Positions 60,387-64,000 of a stretch of 64,000 nucleotides of DNA are shown piece by piece. A program made the position numbers and the translations under genes. Numbering within the stretch: position 1 is the first letter of the stretch; every line of letters starts with the position of its first letter. The notes under the pieces were generated by a model. The model did not search any database. It was not told the DNA's origin and saw only the letters and a list, made by a program, of their open reading frames with translations. The stretch lies in contig NZ_SJPO01000002.1 of the NCBI RefSeq assembly GCF_007859935.1, positions 700,744 through 764,743 of the forward strand, in the 5' to 3' direction. Origin of the DNA: Posidoniimonas polymericola. GTDB taxonomy: Bacteria; Planctomycetota; Planctomycetia; Pirellulales; Lacipirellulaceae.

Positions 60387-62747
60387 CTAGTTGGGCGTGA
60401 CCGACAGGTTGTCGACGTAGAACTCGGCGTCCTTGGAGTCGCCGAACATGCCGGGGCTGCCGCTGTAGTTGGGCGCCTTGTCGGTGATCTCCATGGTCCA
60501 CTCCGACGGCTCGTCCTCGTCACGCGGCCACACCTTCGCAGAGACGTACGCCACGCCCGCCGGCTCGTCGGGCTGGACCTTCAGCTTCATGGTGTACCAC
60601 TTGTCGGGCGAAAACTCCATCGGCACGGTCGCCTGGCTGCGGCGGTCGTGCGTGCACCAGCTGTACAGCCGGGCCTCGCCGTTGGGGCCGAACAGCGTGA
60701 AGGTGTAGCAGCTGTTGATCAGGCCCGCCGAGGGGAGCTTGATGGCCGAGCTGCTGGTCTCCACGGGGAACTCGGGCGCGGGGCCGGACGACTCGCCGGC
60801 GACGCCGGTCTTCATCTGGATGTCCGCCTGCACGGTGTAGTTGGACAGCTCGGGCGAGCCCATCCACATCCGGCTGCGGGTGCCGAGCTTGGTGGTCGGC
60901 GCGCCGGGGCGGGTCGGCAGCTCGACCGGCTTGGCCAGGTACTGGTTGCCCGACTCGTCCTCACGCAGGTTGTAGCGGATGCGGCCGCCGACCCAGGTCA
61001 GCGGCACGTCGCGGCGGGAGTCGAAGGTGAACTCCCACGGCAGCGGCGGCACCACACGCACGCGGGCGCTGGCGGTGAGCTCGCCGTACTTGCAGGTGAT
61101 CAACGCGCACTCGTGCTGCGCGTCGGTAGGGGCGGCGTACACGCAGCCGTGGGCCTCGGACATTGATCGTGTCGAGCCGGGACCGGCGACCGAGAATTCC
61201 AGCTCCGGGCCCCCCTGCGGGTCGACAATCTCGTCGCCCTTGGCGTTGAAGAACCGCACGGTGTACTCCTGCGTGTCGCCCGGCTTCATCAGCACGTCCC
61301 ACGGCGAGAGCTGGATGTGGGTCACCTGGCGGTCGACGACCGGCGCCGGCTCGGCGAGGGTGTGCGAGTCGTGCTGCTGGTGCGGCGCCTCGGCCGACTT
61401 GTCGGCGATGCAGTACAGCTGCTCGCTGGTGGTCAGGTAGACGCGGCCGTGCGACACAATCGGGCTGGCGTTGACCTCCTCGCCGCCCAGCCGCTCTCGC
61501 TGCAGCACGTCGACGCCGCGGCGTGACGGCTTGAGGATGTAGAACATGCCCTCGTTGGTGCAGGTGTAGATCTTGCCGTCGGCGTAGACCGGCGTGCCGC
61601 GCATCGCGCGGCCGAGGGTCCGCTTGCCGACCTGCTTGCCGGTCTTGGCGTCGAAGATGTTCATCTTGGCGGTGTCGGTGATCGTGTAGAGCCGGCCGTC
61701 GATCAGCAGCGGCGAGCTCTTGCCGACCATCTCCTGGGGCAGGATCCACTCCTCGTCGCCGAGCTCGAGGTCGCCCTGCTTCGTGCCGTCGATCGCGACC
61801 ACGGCGCCCATGGTCGCGCCGACCACGTTCTCCTCGCTCTGGCCGGAATAGACCCAGCCGTTGGGACCGACCACCGGCGAGACGTTCAGCCCGCGGCGCG
61901 ACAGCGGGTAGCTCCAGACGTGCTCGCCGGTCGCGGCCTTGAACGACCACACCTTGCCGTCGCCGGAGCCGAAGACCAGCACGTCCTGGTCGTTGATGCG
62001 GGCCAGGGCCGGGGTGCTGTAGGTGGTGTCCTCGGGGATCAGCGTGGTGCCGCTGAGCCAGCGGAGCTCGCCGGTCGCCTTGTCGAAGGCCATGAAGCGG
62101 TGGGCCGGCTTGGCCAGCAGTGACCACTGCGGCGTGTCGCCCCAGCCGATCACCACCGCGCTGGTGATGACGGTGTCCTTGTAGATGAGCGGGAAATTGG
62201 TGCGGCCGCCGTAGGTCGACAGCAGGCCGAGCTCCTCGTGCAGGCTCCGCTCCCAGACCGGTTTGCCGGTGTCGCCTTCTAGGCAGCAGAAGTAACCGGA
62301 CACTCCGTTGGCGTAGACGCGGCCGGTCTCGGGGTCGCCCACCACGCTCGACCAGCCGACGCGGGTGTCCGGGACGTCGGACAGGTAGACATTGAAGCGG
62401 TGCTCCCACAGCACCTCGCCGGTCGCGGCGTCGGCGCACACGACCTTTTCTCCCTCGGTGGCCGTGCCTGGTTGATCACGGACCAGCGTGTAGAGCCTGC
62501 CCGACATGACGATCGGGGTCGAGCGGCCCGCCAGCTCGGCGTTCTTCCACAGCAGGTTGCTCCCCTCGCCGCCGGCGGGGTCCCAGCTCTCGGGGAGGTT
62601 GGTCTCTTGGGAGGTGTTGTCGTAGTTCGGTCCCCGCCAGTTGGGCCAGTCGAGGGGGTCGGCTGCTTGGCAGCAGGCGACGGTTGCCGCCAGGAAGACG
62701 CCAACAGCGGGAATCCGAAAGAAGGGGACCGTGAGGGTTGAGGTCAT
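60387..62747 (-). CDS. Exported PQQ-like propeller with C-terminal jelly-roll domain
   Basis: ATG at 62747 begins a signal peptide (MTSTLTVPFFRIPAVGVFLA); 786 residues. The propeller (about 40-480) includes DPLDWPNWRGPNYDNTS, VVCADAATGEVLWEHRFNVY, FMAFDKATGELRWLSG and SPLLIDGRLYTITDTAKMNIFDAKTGKQVGK. A linker follows with an Ig-like segment (WDVLMKPGDTQEYTVRFFNAKG). The C-terminus (about 600-786) is a jelly-roll domain resembling lectin or DUF1080-like modules (MWMGSPELSNYTVQADIQM, DKWYTMKLKVQPDEP). It probably binds polysaccharide; a catalytic role is not evident. Forms a likely operon with the downstream propeller. Confidence 0.85.
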   Translation of the reverse strand: MTSTLTVPFFRIPAVGVFLAATVACCQAADPLDWPNWRGPNYDNTSQETNLPESWDPAGGEGSNLLWKNAELAGRSTPIVMSGRLYTLVRDQPGTATEGEKVVCADAATGEVLWEHRFNVYLSDVPDTRVGWSSVVGDPETGRVYANGVSGYFCCLEGDTGKPVWERSLHEELGLLSTYGGRTNFPLIYKDTVITSAVVIGWGDTPQWSLLAKPAHRFMAFDKATGELRWLSGTTLIPEDTTYSTPALARINDQDVLVFGSGDGKVWSFKAATGEHVWSYPLSRRGLNVSPVVGPNGWVYSGQSEENVVGATMGAVVAIDGTKQGDLELGDEEWILPQEMVGKSSPLLIDGRLYTITDTAKMNIFDAKTGKQVGKRTLGRAMRGTPVYADGKIYTCTNEGMFYILKPSRRGVDVLQRERLGGEEVNASPIVSHGRVYLTTSEQLYCIADKSAEAPHQQHDSHTLAEPAPVVDRQVTHIQLSPWDVLMKPGDTQEYTVRFFNAKGDEIVDPQGGPELEFSVAGPGSTRSMSEAHGCVYAAPTDAQHECALITCKYGELTASARVRVVPPLPWEFTFDSRRDVPLTWVGGRIRYNLREDESGNQYLAKPVELPTRPGAPTTKLGTRSRMWMGSPELSNYTVQADIQMKTGVAGESSGPAPEFPVETSSSAIKLPSAGLINSCYTFTLFGPNGEARLYSWCTHDRRSQATVPMEFSPDKWYTMKLKVQPDEPAGVAYVSAKVWPRDEDEPSEWTMEITDKAPNYSGSPGMFGDSKDAEFYVDNLSVTPN

Positions 62748-63374
62748 GTGGTGGGTTGGCTGAGGGGTGCGGGCAAAGACAAGCGTACGGACTGGGCGCT
62801 CTGCGTCGTGTGGTCGCTGGGCAAGGCCTTTTTGACCGAAGCCCAGGCAGTTTAAGGATATCAGGGCCCGCGGCGGCAGGCTACGTCTGGCGCGATCACG
62901 CACGGCACAATCGCTACAGCCGGAACAGGCTCCGGGCGCTGCAAACTTTGCCTAAGCGAAGCTGTAACCCATTCGCCCGAAAAAGCTTGCGATGATTCAA
63001 GGGGGGTTTTCGAGGGGGCCGATATGCGTTGATGTCGCGAAGTGAAAGCGTTCGTGACAACTGAGGCAATGAGGCCTAAGCGTCAACAAACCGGCCCGGA
63101 CTGCTTCGAGTCAAGGATTGGCTCGACTGGTGTTGATGCTCAACAATGCGGACCCCCCCGGCGTCCCCCGCCTTCCGCTAACGGCCGACTCGGCGCGTCT
63201 GGTTCAGGATCCCCCAGAGCCAACGCAAGCGCACGGCGCCCAAGCAGCTGCTCGCCAGGATTCCAACTGGTTGGAGTTGCCCAAGCCCAGGCGCCAGCGC
63301 CGCGTCGCCGAGTCGTTAGTTCGCGAATGATCAAGGCGCCCCGCGGAGTCCGATCGTAACAGGAGTTGTTTGTG
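62748..63374. other. Gene-free gap before the right-edge CEPSC gene
   Basis: This 627-base gap separates the leftward propeller from the rightward cysteine-rich gene. Open frames here are short and non-coding in appearance. The right end contains the ribosome site of the next gene (AGGAG at 63361-63365). Promoter elements for either gene could not be picked out. Confidence 0.55.
63361..63365 (+). promoter_or_regulatory. Ribosome binding site of the right-edge CEPSC gene
   Basis: AGGAG nine bases before ATG at 63375. It decides the start of a gene that otherwise has no stop in view. Confidence 0.8.
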
Positions 63375-64000
63375 ATGAAGTGGAACCTCTTGGGAGCGCT
63401 CGTGCTGAGCATTTCGATGGCGGCCCCCACCTTGGGTGGTGGTCTGCTTGGCAAAATGTGCAGCGACGGCTGCGGGTGTTGCGAGCCGTCTTGCGGCTGC
63501 GACGAGCCATCGTGTTGTGCGGAACCTAGCTGCGGCTGTGACAGCTGCGGCGACCCCTCTTGCTGCTGCGAAGAGCCGTCCTGCGGCTGCGACTCGTGCG
63601 GCAGCTGCTGCTCGAAGAAGAGCTGCTGCCTGCTGGACAAGCTGTTCGGCAAGAAGAAGAGCTGCTCGAGCTGCTGCGAGCCCTCGTGCTGTGCCGACCC
63701 GTCGTGCTGTGCTTCGGACAGCTGCTGTGAAGAGCCGTCGTGCTGTGCTTCTGACAGCTGCTGCGAGCCTTCCTGCGGCTGCGACTCGTGCGGCAGCTGC
63801 TGCTCGAAGAAGCCTTGCCTGCTAGACAAGCTGTTCGGCAAGAAGAAGTGCTGCTCGAGCTGCTGCGAGCCCTCGTGCTGTGCCGACCCGTCGTGCTGTG
63901 CTTCGGACAGCTGCTGTGACGAGCCGTCGTGCTGTGCTTCTGACAGCTGCTGCGAGCCGTCCTGCGGCTGCGACTCGTGCGGCAGCTGCTGCTCGAAGAA
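63375..64000 (+). CDS. CEPSC-repeat cysteine-rich exported protein (partial)
   Basis: ATG at 63375 after AGGAG begins a signal peptide (MKWNLLGALVLSISMAAPTL); 208 residues are visible and the frame runs off the right edge. The mature part is about 30 per cent cysteine: CEPSCGC, CADPSCC, CASDSCC and CDSCGSCC repeats. A basic module SKKSCCLLDKLFGKKK separates them, once per 63-64 residue unit. The homologue at 25883 has the corresponding module RRCCILDGLKG-xFKR. An exported, disulphide-rich envelope protein is the inferred role. Confidence 0.85.
   Translation, partial: MKWNLLGALVLSISMAAPTLGGGLLGKMCSDGCGCCEPSCGCDEPSCCAEPSCGCDSCGDPSCCCEEPSCGCDSCGSCCSKKSCCLLDKLFGKKKSCSSCCEPSCCADPSCCASDSCCEEPSCCASDSCCEPSCGCDSCGSCCSKKPCLLDKLFGKKKCCSSCCEPSCCADPSCCASDSCCDEPSCCASDSCCEPSCGCDSCGSCCSK
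63582..64000 (+). repeat. Internal tandem repeat of about 190 bases in the CEPSC gene
   Basis: Units begin at 63582, 63774 and 63963 with TGCGGCTGCGACTCGTGCGG; spacings are 192 and 189 bases (64 and 63 codons). The first two units differ by one codon deletion and a few substitutions. The third runs off the edge. Confidence 0.88.

Noticed and set aside
58614..62747. Functional PQQ alcohol dehydrogenases
   Set aside because: The proteins have propeller repeats, but I could not identify a full PQQ site or a cytochrome domain, so only PQQ-like is claimed.
63042..63359. A 105-residue protein upstream of the right-edge gene
   Set aside because: It is low-complexity, has no ribosome site and stops just before the strong AGGAG of the CEPSC gene.

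Overview
The window is GC-rich chromosomal DNA of a planctomycete, most likely order Pirellulales and perhaps close to Lacipirellulaceae. The evidence is its family repertoire: three DUF1559 type II/IV pseudopilins, PEP-CTERM tails, a BBP7-type outer-membrane barrel, a DUF1598 protein, a PVC-type cytochrome with the planctomycete heme-binding C-terminus, a YTV-repeat cysteine-rich surface protein, NPYxSP-headed membrane proteins, an ECF sigma factor next to a Ser/Thr kinase, and PQQ-like beta-propellers. The lineage is inferred from content; no 16S gene is present.

Left part (1-13.3 kb): a partial octaheme-type cytochrome c, YjbQ, a GNAT acetyltransferase, BBP7, a DUF4105 protein, hisG and hisE, and miaA facing right. 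A leftward cluster then runs moaC, a polyprenyl diphosphate synthase, and three tandem membrane-protein paralogues. The middle paralogue carries an in-frame amber codon.

Middle (13.4-35 kb): a large PVC dehydrogenase/cytochrome, a DUF1598 protein, a dCache-HAMP-SpoIIE phosphatase, and a PEP-CTERM group with a PQQ-type sugar dehydrogenase translationally coupled to a dockerin-like protein. These are followed by an ECF/anti-sigma pair divergent from a DUF1559 gene, a CEPSC cysteine-rich protein, an SMP-30 lactonase divergent from a PfkB sugar kinase, an ECF-kinase pair, and an unusual prepilin-leader/CreD-like fusion.

Right part (35-64 kb): a GH2 beta-galactosidase, ftsH divergent from dxr-rseP, an S49 peptidase homologue lacking the nucleophile serine, an orphan LolD/MacB-like ATPase, adk, csaA, the YTV protein divergent from rex, tRNA-Gln, a cysQ-like phosphatase coupled to a tiny membrane protein, a CPBP protease, a degenerate receiver, and two large secreted propellers. 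A second CEPSC protein runs off the edge.

The recurring theme is the cell envelope: cysteine-rich surface proteins, pseudopilins, sorted secreted enzymes and membrane proteolysis. Sugar catabolism appears in the beta-galactosidase, lactonase, fructokinase-type kinase and sugar dehydrogenase. Intergenic gaps are rich in hairpin repeats, including three copies of one imperfect palindrome family. I saw no CRISPR array, transposase, prophage or rRNA.
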